Shown here piece after piece: positions 49,462 through 59,296 of a stretch of 64,000 nucleotides of DNA (position 1 is its first letter; every line of letters starts with the position of its first letter). The stretch is taken from the NCBI GenBank assembly GCA_029817715.1, contig JARUPY010000490.1, forward strand, positions 62,001 through 126,000, read 5' to 3'. This DNA comes from Melastoma dodecandrum (lineage: Eukaryota > Streptophyta > Magnoliopsida > Myrtales > Melastomataceae). The notes beneath the pieces were generated by a model. That model saw only the letters and a program-made list of their open reading frames with translations, ran no database searches and had not been told where the DNA came from. The position numbers and the translations under genes are program-made.

Positions 49462-50273
49462 TCAGCCGGTCCGGGCCGCGACGGACCGCTCGACGAGGCC
49501 GGCGAGCCAGTCCACCAGCAGGGCGAGCGCCGCGACGAGCGAGCCGGCGACGACGAGCACGGGTGAGCCGGTTGAGCAGCAGCGCCTGCTGGATGAGCGC
49601 ACCGAGCCCGCCCCGCGCCGATGTAGGTAGGCGAGGGTGGCCGTGCCGACGTTGAGGACGAGCGCCACCCGGGACCCCGGCCACGATCACCGGGATCGCG
49701 AGCGGGATCTCGACCCGCAGCAGGCACTGTCGCGCCGACATCCCCATGCCCCGTGCCGCCTCGACGAGGCCCCTCGTCGACCTCCGCCAGCCCGACGATC
49801 GTGTTGCGCAGGACGGGCAGGAAACGCGGCGAGGACCAGCCCGAGGACGGCGCTGACGAGCCCGAAGCGCCAGAAGCCGAGCAGGATCAGCACCTCCGAA
49901 GGCGGGCAGGGCCTGCGCGAAGCCGCCGACGAGCGCCACCGCCCGCGCGAGGGCCGCGAAGCGCGGGCCCGGCTGAGCACGAGCCCCGGCGGCAGGGCGA
50001 TCACGAGGACCAGCACCGTGGAGTACAGCGTCAGCGTCAGGTGCTGGCCGAGCTGGCCGAGGACGTTCGCCGGGGTCGAGCGCGCGCGCCTCGAGGGAGT
50101 CGAGCCGCCCGGCGTAGACGGTGCCGAACGCGACGGCGAGGCCCGCGACGATGAGCAGCGGCGTCACCCCACAGGCCCGGGCTCGCCGCGCACGCGTCGA
50201 GGACCGCGCGCCAACCGCAGGGTGGGCGCCCGGCCGGCTGCTCGACCCTGCTCGTGAGAGCCACGACCGCCAT
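49462..50273 (-). CDS. ABC transporter permease of the OpuC/ProW type
   Basis: About 270 residues in at least eight frame pieces. Recognisable parts are AFGTVYAGRLDSLEARALDP, LVLVIALPPGLVLSRA, SEVLILLGFWRFGLVSAVLG, GLVEAARGMGMSARQCLLRV with EIPLAIPVIVAGV (the EAA coupling loop to the ATPase), ALVLNVGTATLAYLHRRGAG and VAGSLVAALALLVDWLAGLV. This is the glycine-betaine/choline permease pattern. No ATPase, binding protein or second permease is in this window, so it is an orphan here. Start MAVVALTSRVEQ at 50273. Confidence 0.78.
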
Positions 50274-50342
50274 GGTGGCGGCCCGGCGGGATCCGGGCAG
50301 CGCGGACCCGTCGTCAGGAAATCGACAGGGCACGATGGGGCC

Positions 50343-50777
50343 ATGGACCTCGTGGAGTTCGGTGCCCCTGGCCGCCGAGGAGAGCACGGCCTGGTGGTGG
50401 TGGCGACCGCGCGGGCGGACGGGTCGATCCAGTCGTCGGTGGTCAACGCCGGGGTCATGGCGCACCCGGTGACGGGCGAGGACGTGCTCGCCTTCGTCAC
50501 CTACGGCCGGGCGAAGCTCGGCAACCTGCGCCGTCGGCCGTGGACGGCCGTCACGGCGCGCGTGGGGTGGCGCTGGGGCACGGTCGAGGGGCCCGGTCGA
50601 GATCGCCGGACCGGACGACCCGCTGCCCGGCGCCGAGGACGTCCCGGAACTCGTGCGGGCCGTGTTCCGGGCCCGCCGGCGGCACCCACGACGACTGGGA
50701 CGAGTTCGACGCCGTCATGGCCCGCGACCGGCGGGCGGCCGTGTTTCGTCACCCCGACACGCGTGTACTCGAACTGA
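50343..50777 (+). CDS. PPOX-class F420/FMN-dependent split-barrel protein
   Basis: About 145 residues: LVVVATARADGSIQSSVVNA, GVMAHPVTGEDVLAFVTYGR, AKLGNLRRRPWTAVTARVGW and RWGTVEGP, then GTHDDWDEFDAVMARDRRAA and the closing VYSN. This is the actinobacterial flavin/deazaflavin-binding split beta-barrel group (TIGR03618-like). Breaks lie near 50597 and 50678. Its 3' end overlaps the convergent blh end by about 28 bases. Probably reduces a small electrophilic substrate or binds F420. Confidence 0.85.
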   Translation: MDLVEFGAPGRRGEHGLVVVATARADGSIQSSVVNAGVMAHPVTGEDVLAFVTYGRAKLGNLRRRPWTAVTARVGWRWGTVEGPGRDRRTGRPAARRRGRPGTRAGRVPGPPAAPTTTGTSSTPSWPATGGRPCFVTPTRVYSN

Positions 50778-51796
50778 CGAGCTGTCGGCGGTCCATCACC
50801 GCGAACCACCGCCATGTGCGGCACGGTCAGGGCCAGCACCCAGGGCGAGCCCGGCCGGGACGAGGCCCGCGACGGCACGGCCCGCGAGCCCCGGGACCGC
50901 GAGGAGCAGACCCAGCGCGACGAGCACCGCCGTCGTCGGGAGCGCGGCCTGGCGCAGCACCCGGCCCGACGGGGCGGGCGAGGCGCCGCGCGGCGAGGTC
51001 GGCCGCGTTCGCCGGGTCGAGCGCGACGAGCCGCGCGAAGGTGCCGCAGGCCGTGCCACGCCCCGAAGTACAGCCCGAACGCCGCGAGCGGCGGGACGAC
51101 GAGGAACAGCGCGGTGAGCAGCGCGAGCTCGCTCCGCGGCGCCCCGGCGGCCGCCGACGAGGTCGGCCACGAGGGTCGCGGCCGATCGCCGCCGCGGTGC
51201 CGATCCCAACGACGAGCATGGGCGGGCGGCGCGAGGATCACGGCGGGCGACGGCGCCGGGGGCGAGGACGTCGAGGACGGGGTCGCACGGTGGCGGGCCA
51301 CGCGAGGAACGGGAGGGCGACCGTCGCGAGGCCGAAGGCCACCCAGCGCGGCGCGTGCCCGTCGGGGCGCCCGCAGCGCAGCGCCTGCACGGTGGTCTCG
51401 CCGGTCCCGAAGGCCCACGGCCGACCCGACGAGCAGCGCCAGCAGCGCGGGCACCGGCCACAGCCGGGCGGCGACGAAGGTGAGGACGGCGAGCGTCACG
51501 TAGGCGAGCAGCACGACGGCGAGCCGACGCGGCCGGCGGGCGGTGGGCCCCGGTCCACCAGGGCACGAGGTGGTCGAGCGCGCCGTGCGGGATGCCGACG
51601 AGCAGGCCGACCGCGAACGGCACCCACGACCAGCGTTCCACCGCCGCGGGCGCGACCAGCCCGACGACGAGGACGACGGCGGCGACGGACACCGAGACCG
51701 CCGTCGCCGCGCGCACAGCGGCACGACGACGGCGGTGGGCACGGTGCCCGGGCCGGGGGCGTCCGGGCGGACCCGGACGTCTCCGGTCGCGGTCAC
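50749..51796 (-). CDS. blh: Brp/Blh-family beta-carotene 15,15'-dioxygenase
   Basis: About 345 residues, multi-pass membrane enzyme splitting beta-carotene into retinal. Diagnostic histidine motifs: VGIPHGALDHLVPWW near the N-terminus, AAFGLYFGAWHGLRHLARLV (here frame-broken) in the middle, and LALTVPHMAVV followed by MDRR at the C-terminus. Hydrophobic stretches include VSVSVAAVVLVVGLVAP, LAVVLLAYVTLAVLTFVAA and LALLTALFLVVPPLAAFGLY. About ten breaks. The GTG start lies 8 bases after the rhodopsin stop, so the two form an operon that makes both apoprotein and chromophore. Confidence 0.87.
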
Positions 51797-51803
51797 CGGG
51801 GGC

Positions 51804-52770
51804 TCAGCGCTCCCCCGTGGCCGTTCGCCCCCGCGAGTGCGGTGGCTCGACGGCGGGCCGGGGCGCGGCCAGCAGTTCGTGGGCGACGAGAAGACGGGCT
51901 CGTCGTGGGTTCTGCACGCCGGCGTTCATGTCCTCGGCGGTCCGCAGCTTCGCGACCTTGTGGATCATCGCGCCGAACCGACCTTGGCGATGATGTCCGG
52001 AGAACGAAGAAGCCGAGCTGGACCACGACCGCCCAGAGCACGAGGTTCGAGTCCGGCGTGACCAGCACCTGGACCAGGTACAGCAGCGGGTACGCGCCGA
52101 AGATCGAGAACAGCACGACCGTCGAGCGGAACAGGCTCGTGTACGTGCCCGCGGAGAGGCCCGCCCGGCTATCGAGGACGGCCTTGCCGAGCACCGCGTA
52201 CATGACGAGGAAGAACACCGTGGAGACCGCGGCCCAGACGTTCAGCCACGTCGCGCTGGGGTTCCCGTTGTCGAAACACCTCGGCGCCGAGGAAGCCGGT
52301 GATGATCATCAGGAACGCCGAGGCGATGGTGATCGCGCGGGCCCGGCCTGAGCGCCCTGCCCGCCAGCGTCGTCACCGCCAGCAGCTCCACCCCGAGCAG
52401 CGGCACCGTGATCGACCAGTCCGCGTAGCGCAGCCCGCCGTTGAAGCGCGAGTCGGCGGCTCGGCACGTAGAACCCGTTGACGAGGTCGATGCCGGTGTG
52501 CCAGGACACGAACAGCCCGAGGTAGGCGAGCGCCGCGACGGCCTGCAGCAGGGCCGAGCCGTTGCACCGCCGTCCGGTTACTTCGTCCCGACCTCGTGGC
52601 GCCCGAGCACGCCTGTAGGCCGCGCCCGCGAGCAGGGCGAACCCGGCGACCGCGAAGCCGTACTCGATCAGGTGTGCCACACGCCGGAGCTGTAGACGAC
52701 CTCGCTCGCGAACTCGCCGTCGACGGGTGGGGGCGGTCGGTAGGGCGCCGACCACGCTGGTCAGGGTCAT
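51804..52770 (-). CDS. Microbial rhodopsin, predicted outward proton pump (DTE motif)
   Basis: About 310 residues, seven-helix retinal protein. Helix C reads RYADWSITVPLLGVE, giving the proton-pump triplet Asp-Thr-Glu. Helix E reads NVWAAVSTVFFLVMYAVL, where the second Trp of the bacteriorhodopsin WW pair is Ala. Helix F/G reads LFSIFGAYPLLYLVQVLV and VVQLGFFVLDIIAKVGFGAM, with the retinal lysine four residues after the helix-G aspartate (frame corrected). HLIEYGFAVAGFALLAGAAY is helix A. Breaks lie near 52685, 52610, 52575, 52460, 52350, 52275, 52005 and 51985. Partner gene blh follows immediately; a MarR gene is divergent. Confidence 0.88.
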
Positions 52771-52828
52771 TCGTGTCCTCCCCAGGGGGAACGGCCGTAC
52801 CCGCTGTACGCACGGCCCGGGGTTCGCC

Positions 52829-52847
52829 TTTTGCACGTCGTGCGAAA
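52829..52847. promoter_or_regulatory. Palindromic operator candidate between rhodopsin and marR
   Basis: TTTTGCACGTCGTGCGAAA, arms of 9 bases matching at 8 positions around one central base. It is 59 bases upstream of the rhodopsin start and 65 before the MarR start. MarR-type proteins bind such 16-20-base palindromes. An overlapping GTGCG-AAA-CGCAC follows. Confidence 0.6.
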
Positions 52848-52911
52848 CGCACTAGTTGCTTCACGCACATAAGACGTGTCGCGGACGGCATCCCCGCCGA
52901 TCCGAGGTCCC

Positions 52912-53405
52912 ATGCCAGGGTGGGGTGTGATCCCGGGACCGCGCGGCGTCGACGACGACCACGCCACCGCGGCCGCCGAGCTCGAACTCGCCCTGCGACC
53001 CCTCCTCGACACCGCCCTGGGACGCCGCCGAGGAGCTCGAGGACCGGATCGCGCCCGCGCACCTGCGGGCCCTGCAGGTCCTCGCGGTCACGGGCCCGGC
53101 CCAGGTGTCCGCCCTGGCCGAGGCCCACCGGGATGCTGCCGTCCACCGCGAGCCGGCTCTCCGACCGCCTGGCCGCGGCGGGGCTCGTCGAGCGCGCCGT
53201 CTCCCCCACCAACCGGCGGGCGACGCTGCTCTCGCTCACCCGCGCCGGTCGCGACGTGCTCGCCGAGCTCGCGGACCTGCGGGTCCGCCGCCTCCGGCGG
53301 GTCCTGACGACGATGGACGCCGCCGACCGCGACGCCCTCCTCCGGGGCTGTGCGTGCCTACGCGGCGGCCCGCCGAGGGCGCGCCCGACGCGGCCCGGGG
53401 ACTGA
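52912..53405 (+). CDS. MarR-family regulator
   Basis: About 160 residues: AAELELALRPLLDTAL, then EELEDRIAPAHLRALQVLAV, GPAQVSALAEAHR, the recognition helix SRLSDRLAAAGLVERAV, and the wing SPTNRRATLLSLTRAGRDVL with ADLRVRRLRRVLTTMD. Breaks lie near 53020, 53132 and 53348. The start could be ATG 52912 or GTG 52927. It is divergent from the rhodopsin-blh pair with a palindrome between them, so light-energy genes may be under its repression (inference). Confidence 0.87.
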
Positions 53406-53411
53406 GCCCGC

Positions 53412-54600
53412 TCAGGCCCGGACGGTCGACCACCAGGGCGGTGGCGTCGCGCGCGAGCTCGGCCGCACGCCGTGCGCGCGCCACGCCTCGACGAGGCGTG
53501 CGGCAGTCCGGCGAGCGCCTCGGCGGCCGCGAACGACGAGGCCGTGGCGCCCGCCCCGAACGCGTCCCCGCCCGCGTCCCGCGCCCCGGGCCCGCCGGCC
53601 GAGACGACGAGCAGCGGCGTCGCCGTCGGTCACCTCGACGGTCTCGGTCCGGTAGTGCGAGCGCTCGAAGCACCCCAGCGCACTCGTGCGGGGGCAGCGC
53701 TGGTTGCCACAACCCGGCCGCCCGCCCCGCCGCGGCGCAGGTGCACCGCGGCGGGTCCTTGCCCCCGCACGCAGGATTCTCCGCGGTGTCGGTCGCGAGG
53801 TCGAGCGACACGACCGTCGCGGCCACCTCGGCCTCGCCGCGCCAGTGGTCGTACACGACCTGGTCGGCCAGCGAGACCTGCTCGGCCGGGGACAGGGCCC
53901 ACCCGGCGCGCGTGGCGCAGGGCGGTCACGGTGAGGGCGGCCGGCAATGCCGCCGAGAGGGCTGCGACCACGGGCGTCGGACGACCGCGAGCCACAGCCG
54001 GTCGCCGTCGATCGACCAGTCGAACAGGTCGCTCGCGACCCGGGGCGCGGGCTCGATCGCGGCGGCGAGCGCGACGCGGAGTCGGTGACCGACCGACGTC
54101 GGGGGCAGCAGCCTGCCAGCCGAACTCGGCGCTGACGCTGAACGAGGTGCTCCGACGTCGGAGCTCCACGAGATCGGTGATTGCGCGTGGCCTGCGCCAG
54201 CAGCAGGGCGGTCTGCTCCGCGAGGTCGACGAGCACCGCGTCGGCCACCCCGGGCGCCCCGTGAGACCGTGAGCACGCCGTGCACCACCCCGCGCGCGGC
54301 GAGGGCGACGTCGGCGCGTCCCCCGTCCCGGTGCACGACGCCGGTCGCAGGTCGCCGTCACGACGGGGCCGCGGCTCCGGCTCGGTCTCCCCCGATGTCC
54401 CCGCGGGCCGCAGGGTGCGCCCCACCCGGTCGATCAGCCGGAGCCTCGACGAGGGTCCGCACCCAGGCCGCGGGCGATCTCGGTGGCGGCCACGGGGCCG
54501 ACCCGGTCGGCCGGGGCGTCGGAAGAGCACCGCCCGTCGCACCGCGTCGGTCGGCGAGGGACCGGGCGGGGAGAGTGTCGATGCGATCGCCCACGACCCC
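53412..54600 (-). CDS. PP2C/SpoIIE-type serine phosphatase
   Basis: About 390 residues in many frame pieces, recognised from an ordered series: GAF-like VADAVLVDLAEQTALLLAQA, then SVSAEFGWQ-LLPP and HRLRVALAAAIEPAPRVASD. The metal-site region follows with LFDWSIDGDRLWLAVVDA, AALPAALTVTALRHARR, VSLADQVVYDHWRGEAEVAA and TVVSLDLATDT, then HYRTETVEVTDGDA and ATALVVDRP at the end. This is the SpoIIE phosphatase pattern with the first two acidic residues kept (SDLFD). It may dephosphorylate an anti-anti-sigma factor. The 5' end is uncertain. Convergent with marR, 6 bases apart. Confidence 0.7.
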
Positions 54601-54688
54601 GCCTTCCCCGTCCGCGCGGACCGGACACCCGCGAGACCGGCCCGTCGTGGTGATGACGCGCGGGGCCACGGGGAGGAAGGTGGGCGCC

Positions 54689-54961
54689 ATGGCCGACGAA
54701 CCCCGCGACGAACCCCGCACCGACGAGGAGCTCGCCCGCGCGATCGAGGAGAAACGCCGAGGCCGAGCACGCCTCGGCGCAGCAGCAAGTCACGGCGGGC
54801 TCGGCCGAGACCGACCGCGCGACGTCTCCACGAGCTGCAGGTCGAGCGCGACCGGCTCTTCGACCTCAAGCGGCAGCGCCAGGCCCAGCGCGACGCCGGG
54901 CAGGACCCGGCCCAGGCGCACGAGCGGGACGGCCGGGAACGGTCGAGGGCTACGGCAGTAG
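54689..54961 (+). CDS. DUF2630-like small protein
   Basis: About 90 residues: MADEPRDEPRTDEELARAIE and EKRR, then a charged helix, and LHELQVERDRLFDLKRQRQA with QRDAGQDPAQAHERD and TVEGYGS. This matches the small helical DUF2630 family (core LxxLExxLDQxWDLLRQRRA, end VEGY). Three breaks lie near 54765, 54828 and 54945, so the 3' end is approximate. GGGGAGGAAGG precedes the ATG. Function unknown. Confidence 0.65.
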   Translation: MADEPRDEPRTDEELARAIEEKRRGRARLGAAASHGGLGRDRPRDVSTSCRSSATGSSTSSGSARPSATPGRTRPRRTSGTAGNGRGLRQ

Positions 54962-55013
54962 TCCCGGGATGGTCCGCGAGGTCAACCCAGCGTCGTCACC
55001 TACAGTCGGTGAC

Positions 55014-57063
55014 ATGGGGACGAGGGGGCAGGAAAACAGACAATTCACCTCCGGCGCGCCCGCTCCCCGGCCACCCTGCCGCGGCGGCTCCGACCCCTCG
55101 TCCTGACCGCCGTCGCCCTGACCGTCCTGCTCGGCGTCAACCTGCCGCCGGCGGTTCGCCTATGTGCAGGACTGGCAGTACCAGCGGTTGATCGACTCGC
55201 TGGACTACCAGCGTCAGGTTCGGGAAGTGGGACGTCCTCGCCTGCCGCCGTACCAGCGCGTCAACGCGATCCACTCCGCCCTGCTGCCCTCCGGCAAGGT
55301 CATGCTCATCGCCGGGTCGGGCAACAATGGAGGACATGTTCGCGACGAAGGCCCTCAAGAGCCTTCTCTACGACCCCGCGACCGGCGTCGACGGTGATTC
55401 CGTCCCCGGAACGACATGTTCTGCGCCGGCCAGACGCTGCTCCCGACGGGCCGCCTGCTGGTCGCGGGCGGGACGGCGCGCTACGAGAAGATCGACGGCG
55501 CCGTGACCTACGCGGGCGGCGCGATGCGGGGGTGAAGAACGAGAACCCCCGACGTCGGGCGCGACATCCCCGCGGGCAACGAGTTTCGTCTCCCCCGAGG
55601 GCAAGGCCTACCGTAACGATCCGCCCGAACGTCGTCCCGCCGGCGACGAAGGTGGCCGACCCGGACCGGCGCCACGGTCACCGCCGCCGAGGAAACGGTG
55701 TGTTCGTCGAGGCGGTGCAGGCCCGGCCCGCAGGGCATCACGCTCCAGCCCGGCCTGCAGTACGCGATCACCGGTCTGGACGCCGCCGCGGCGAAGGACG
55801 TTCTACGGGCTCGGCGAGGCGCTGACCCTGGACAAGCAGAACTACCAGGGCACCGAGGCCGCCCACACGTTCGACCCGGTCACCGAGACGTGGTCGCGCG
55901 GTGGACGACATGGACTTCGCGCGCTGGTACCCGACGCTGACGCCGCTGCCGAACGGCGAGGTGCTGGCGCTCTCCGGGCTGGACAAAACATCGGCCAACG
56001 TGCTCAAACGGCGAGACCGAGCACTTCGACCCGCGGACCGACCGCTTCGTCGAGGACAAGCAGACTCACCCAGTACTTCCCGGTACTACCCCGCCGTCTT
56101 CGCCACCGAGGCGCCGAACCCGGCTCTTCTACAGCGGGACGAACTCCGGCTACGGACCGGCCGAGGCCGGACGACTTCCGGGGTTCTGGGGACCTCGACA
56201 CCAACGTCCTCTCGCCGGTCCCCGGCCTGCGGGACCCGAACCTGCTGGGAGACGGCGGGCTCGGCCTGGCTCGGCCCGGTGCAGGACCAGCGGATGGTCC
56301 GTCGTCGGGGGCGGCGGGATCGGCGAGAGCCCGCTGACCACGGCGCGGATCGACGAGATCGACCTCGACGGGCCGGCTCCCGCGTTCCGGCCGGGGCCGA
56401 CGCTGCCCGACCCCGTCCGCTACCCCAACCTCACGACGCTGCCCGACGACTCGGATGCTTAATCAGCCACGGCTCGCGCGACTACCGCGGCAAGGGCGAC
56501 TCCGAACGTGCTCGACGCCCACCTGCTCCGCCCCGAGGGCGGGGCCGGGCGGGACGCTCGTCGAGGCGGCCGATCCGAAGGTCGGGCGGAACTACCACGG
56601 GCAGGCGGATCCTGCTCCCCGACGGACGGTCGGGTCCTGACGGCGGGCTCGGACCCGCTCTTCGACGACGAGCGCAACAACACCGTCCCGGGAACCTTCG
56701 AGCAGCGCCTCGAGAATCTACACCCCGCCGTACCTGTTTCCAGGGGGCGGGCAGCGGGCCGGCGATCACCGCGGCCCCGGACGTCATGCGACGGGGCACC
56801 ACGGTGTCGGTGCAGACCCCGGGACGCCGAGCGGATTGGAAGGTGCGGCTGATGCGGCCTCATGTCGTTCCACGCACGTCACCGCGGTCGACCAGTTCTC
56901 GGTCGCGGGTCGACGCGCGGCGGGCGACCGGGCCGGGAAAAACCCTCGAGCTGAGCCTGCCCGTGCGAGATCGAGACGATGCAGGTCGGCAAAATTCATG
57001 CTCGTGCTGGTCGACGAAACCGGGGCGTGCCGTTCGGTCGGCGAGATGGTGCGGGTGCCCTGA
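55014..57063 (+). CDS. Galactose-oxidase/glyoxal-oxidase-like copper radical oxidase (GlxA-type, DUF1929)
   Basis: About 660 residues. An N-terminal membrane helix LRPLVLTAVALTVLLGVNLP anchors a kelch propeller: YQRVNAIHSALLPSGKVMLI, GQTLLPTGRLLVAGGTARYE, FARWYPTLTPLPNGEVLALS, VQDQRMV followed by a Gly run, and SHGSRDYRGKGDSN. Then GRNYHGQADPAPR or, corrected, GRNYHGRRILLPDGRVLTAG (Tyr-His copper ligands), ERNNTVPGTFEQRLEIYTP and the DUF1929 end HVTAVDQFSVA. About 25 breaks. In streptomycetes GlxA works with the cellulose synthase-like CslA; no such gene is next to this one. Confidence 0.85.
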
Positions 57064-57072
57064 TCACCCCTC

Positions 57073-57127
57073 GGCAGGAGAGAGCGTCGTTGCTGCCACC
57101 GACTGACAGCTACGACGCTCTCCTGCC
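57073..57127. repeat. Palindromic repeat family 2, copy 4 (forward)
   Basis: Arms 57073-57095 and 57107-57127 with small differences, around the 11-base loop CCACCGACTGA. It lies between the convergent stops of the copper oxidase (57063) and the FAD-linked oxidase (57139), 9 and 11 bases away, in the position of a bidirectional terminator. Confidence 0.82.
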
Positions 57128-57138
57128 ACGCGGGTGGG

Positions 57139-58634
57139 TCACTCGCCCACGCGCGGTCCCCCACCTGCCGGAACAGCCCGTCCGGGGTCGAGCCGCTGCG
57201 CCGTGGCGAGCAGACGGGTCATCGTCCCGTCGTCCACAGGCCCGCCCGAATGGGACGCCGCCGTGGGAGGCCCCGAGGAAGTTCGGCAGGACACCGGCCC
57301 CCGGACCAGGGCTTCAGCGCGTCGGCGACGCCCTGCACGACGGACGGGCACCACCCCGGCCAGATCTCGGCACCATCGGCCCGAGGGCGGCGTAGAGCCC
57401 GAACGGCGCGTCCGCGGCCGGCGACGGGAAGAGTCGAGCTCCGGCTCCGCGCGGGGTGATCGCCCCGCCGAAACGACCGGAGCTCGGCCATGATCAGCGG
57501 GGTCTCGACGCCGGGTCCGGCCACCGCGAGCAGCGCGTCGAGCGCCGCGCGTCGGGCAGGCCGGTGAGCGCAGCGTCGAGACGCGTCCCACACCGGCATC
57601 GGGTCGGTCGGGTCGGCGTGCACCGCGTCGATCGCCGCGAACGGCCATCTCGCCGATCGTGTCCGCGATCGGCACGATCCCCCGGCCGGCGCATCGGCGC
57701 GACCAGCGCCTCCCCCTCGTCGAGGGAGGCCGTCGTCGTGAAGCGCAGGTGCACGACGAAGCGGCCCCATGCACGCGGCGGCGGCAGCGGACGGGTCCGG
57801 CGGCAGCCGCAGCAGCGCGGAACCGAGCTCGAGGCGTTGCTCGGGGCAGCGTCGTCACCCAGTCCCGCCACGCGGGCAGGACTCCTCCGTTGGCGGCCTC
57901 GCCGGGTCAGGAAGATGCCGCCGCCGTACAGGCGGGTCACGGGGTGCAGATCGGACCTCGAGCTCGGACGACGATCCCGTAGCCGGCCTTGCCGCCGCGC
58001 AGGGCGGCGAGCAGGTCGGGGTCGTCTGTCGGTGTCGACGAGCTCGCCGGTGCGGCGATCGACGGACCAGCGCCCGGCGCAGCGTGGTCCGCGCCGACGC
58101 CGTACTCGCGGGACAGCGGGTCCGTGCCCGTCCCCCGAGCAGGAAGCGGCGACACCGACCCCCGACGAGGAACCGCATCAACCGGGGCGAGGCCGTGCGG
58201 GACGGCGGCGGCCGCGATTGACCTGCGCGTGTGCTACCAGCCCCCGGCCTCCTGTGTCCATATGCAACCCACCGTCGCGCCGCCCCGACGACGGGCGACC
58301 CGGCGGTTCGGGCGTCGACGGTGACATGGTCGAGACGCCGGGTGGAGACGAGGCAGGGAGCCTGGCGGAAAGGGGTCGGAGGCGACGCCGTGGCCCGTGG
58401 CCTGAGCACGGTCACGGGCCGGCCCTCCGCGCGGGCCCGGCGGACCGCGGCGACGACGTTCGTCGGGAATGCCGGGCCTCCATGACCAGGGGGGGGGGGG
58501 ATCGGGGCGGCGTGGGGTGTGGGCGGTGTTGAACGTGGCGGACAGGCGGCGTCGTAGCCTGGGGTCCACGGGTCGAAACGGGTCGCGGGGGAGGCTGGTC
58601 GTGGTGGGCGAGGATGGCGGAGTGCGGTGGTCAT
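57139..58634 (-). CDS. FAD-linked (berberine-bridge-like) oxidoreductase
   Basis: About 480 residues, many breaks. Ordered pieces: MTTALRHP at the start with AAAGGAGACCC just upstream, VVAAVRRARAEGRPVTV (FAD domain), ATGHGVASDPF, CLVSTRRLDHVTVDARTA, a frame-broken GGGTDPLSREYGVGAD, then LLAALRGGKAGYGIVV, TRLYGGGIFLT, and C-terminal TMTRLLATAQRLDPGRAV. ATGHG carries the histidine that often links FAD, but no second cysteine link is visible. Probably oxidises a sugar or alcohol. Convergent with the copper oxidase; RidA lies upstream on the same strand. Confidence 0.77.
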
Positions 58635-58748
58635 GGCGGGTCTCCTTTCGCGGGGGTGGTTGCGGCGGTGGGCGGTGGAACGGGGGGGCTCCCGGGCGGG
58701 GGGCTCGCCGCACGAGAGCGGGGTCATGGGGCGCGGTCGGTCCGGGCG

Positions 58749-59185
58749 TCAGCGGCCGGCGTGGTGGTGCGTCGATCTCTGACGGCCATGCCGGGGACGG
58801 CGAGGGCGGGAGAACCTCGACGAGGGTCCGCGGGGGGAGTGTGGCGCCCGGCGGCGGCGAGCCGCTCGGTGAGCAAACGCCCGTAGGGACGCGAGGGCCC
58901 GCGTCCATGTCGGTCACGTAGACGACGAGCCGGGTGACGTTCGCGCCAGGTCCATGCCGCCGCGGGCGAGCAGGTCCTCGACGTTGGCCCATCGCGAGCG
59001 CCAGCTGGGCGGCCATGTCGTCGGCGTGCAGCAGCGCCCCGTGCTCGTCGATTCGAGCCTTGTCCGGCCACGGACAGTAGCTGGGTCGGGGCGGGTCGGA
59101 GCTGGGCCTGGTCGTAGTGGAAGCCCAGGTTCCAGCTGGTCGGAATTGAGGCGGATCGTGGTGTCTGAGCCTCGGTGTTCGTCAT
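58749..59185 (-). CDS. RidA/YjgF-family protein
   Basis: About 145 residues: MTNTEAQTPRSASIPTSWN, LGFHYDQAQLR, QLLSVAGQ, LLHADDMAAQLALAMGNVED with LLARGGMDLA, NVTRLVVYVTDMD, and LPPRTLVEVLPALAVPGMAV followed by EID. This is the usual RidA C-terminal signature. Breaks lie near 59065, 58985, 58945, 58890 and 58780. The typical catalytic arginine precedes TLVEV (PPRTLVEV). It deaminates reactive enamines or imines. 115 bases upstream of the FAD-linked oxidase start, possibly cotranscribed and protecting against imines it makes. Confidence 0.78.
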
Positions 59186-59296
59186 TGCCGAGGAAGCCTG
59201 GCGACCCGCCGTCAACAGAGTCCCATCCTGAGGAAATCCTGGGCTCCTGCGTTCCCAGAAATCTGGGGTACCCCGATCGCCGCAGCAAGAGCTACG

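Noticed and set aside
58489..58500. Run of G near 58490 as a functional G-tract
   Set aside because: It falls inside the FAD-linked oxidase coding region at a frame break, which fits a homopolymer error.
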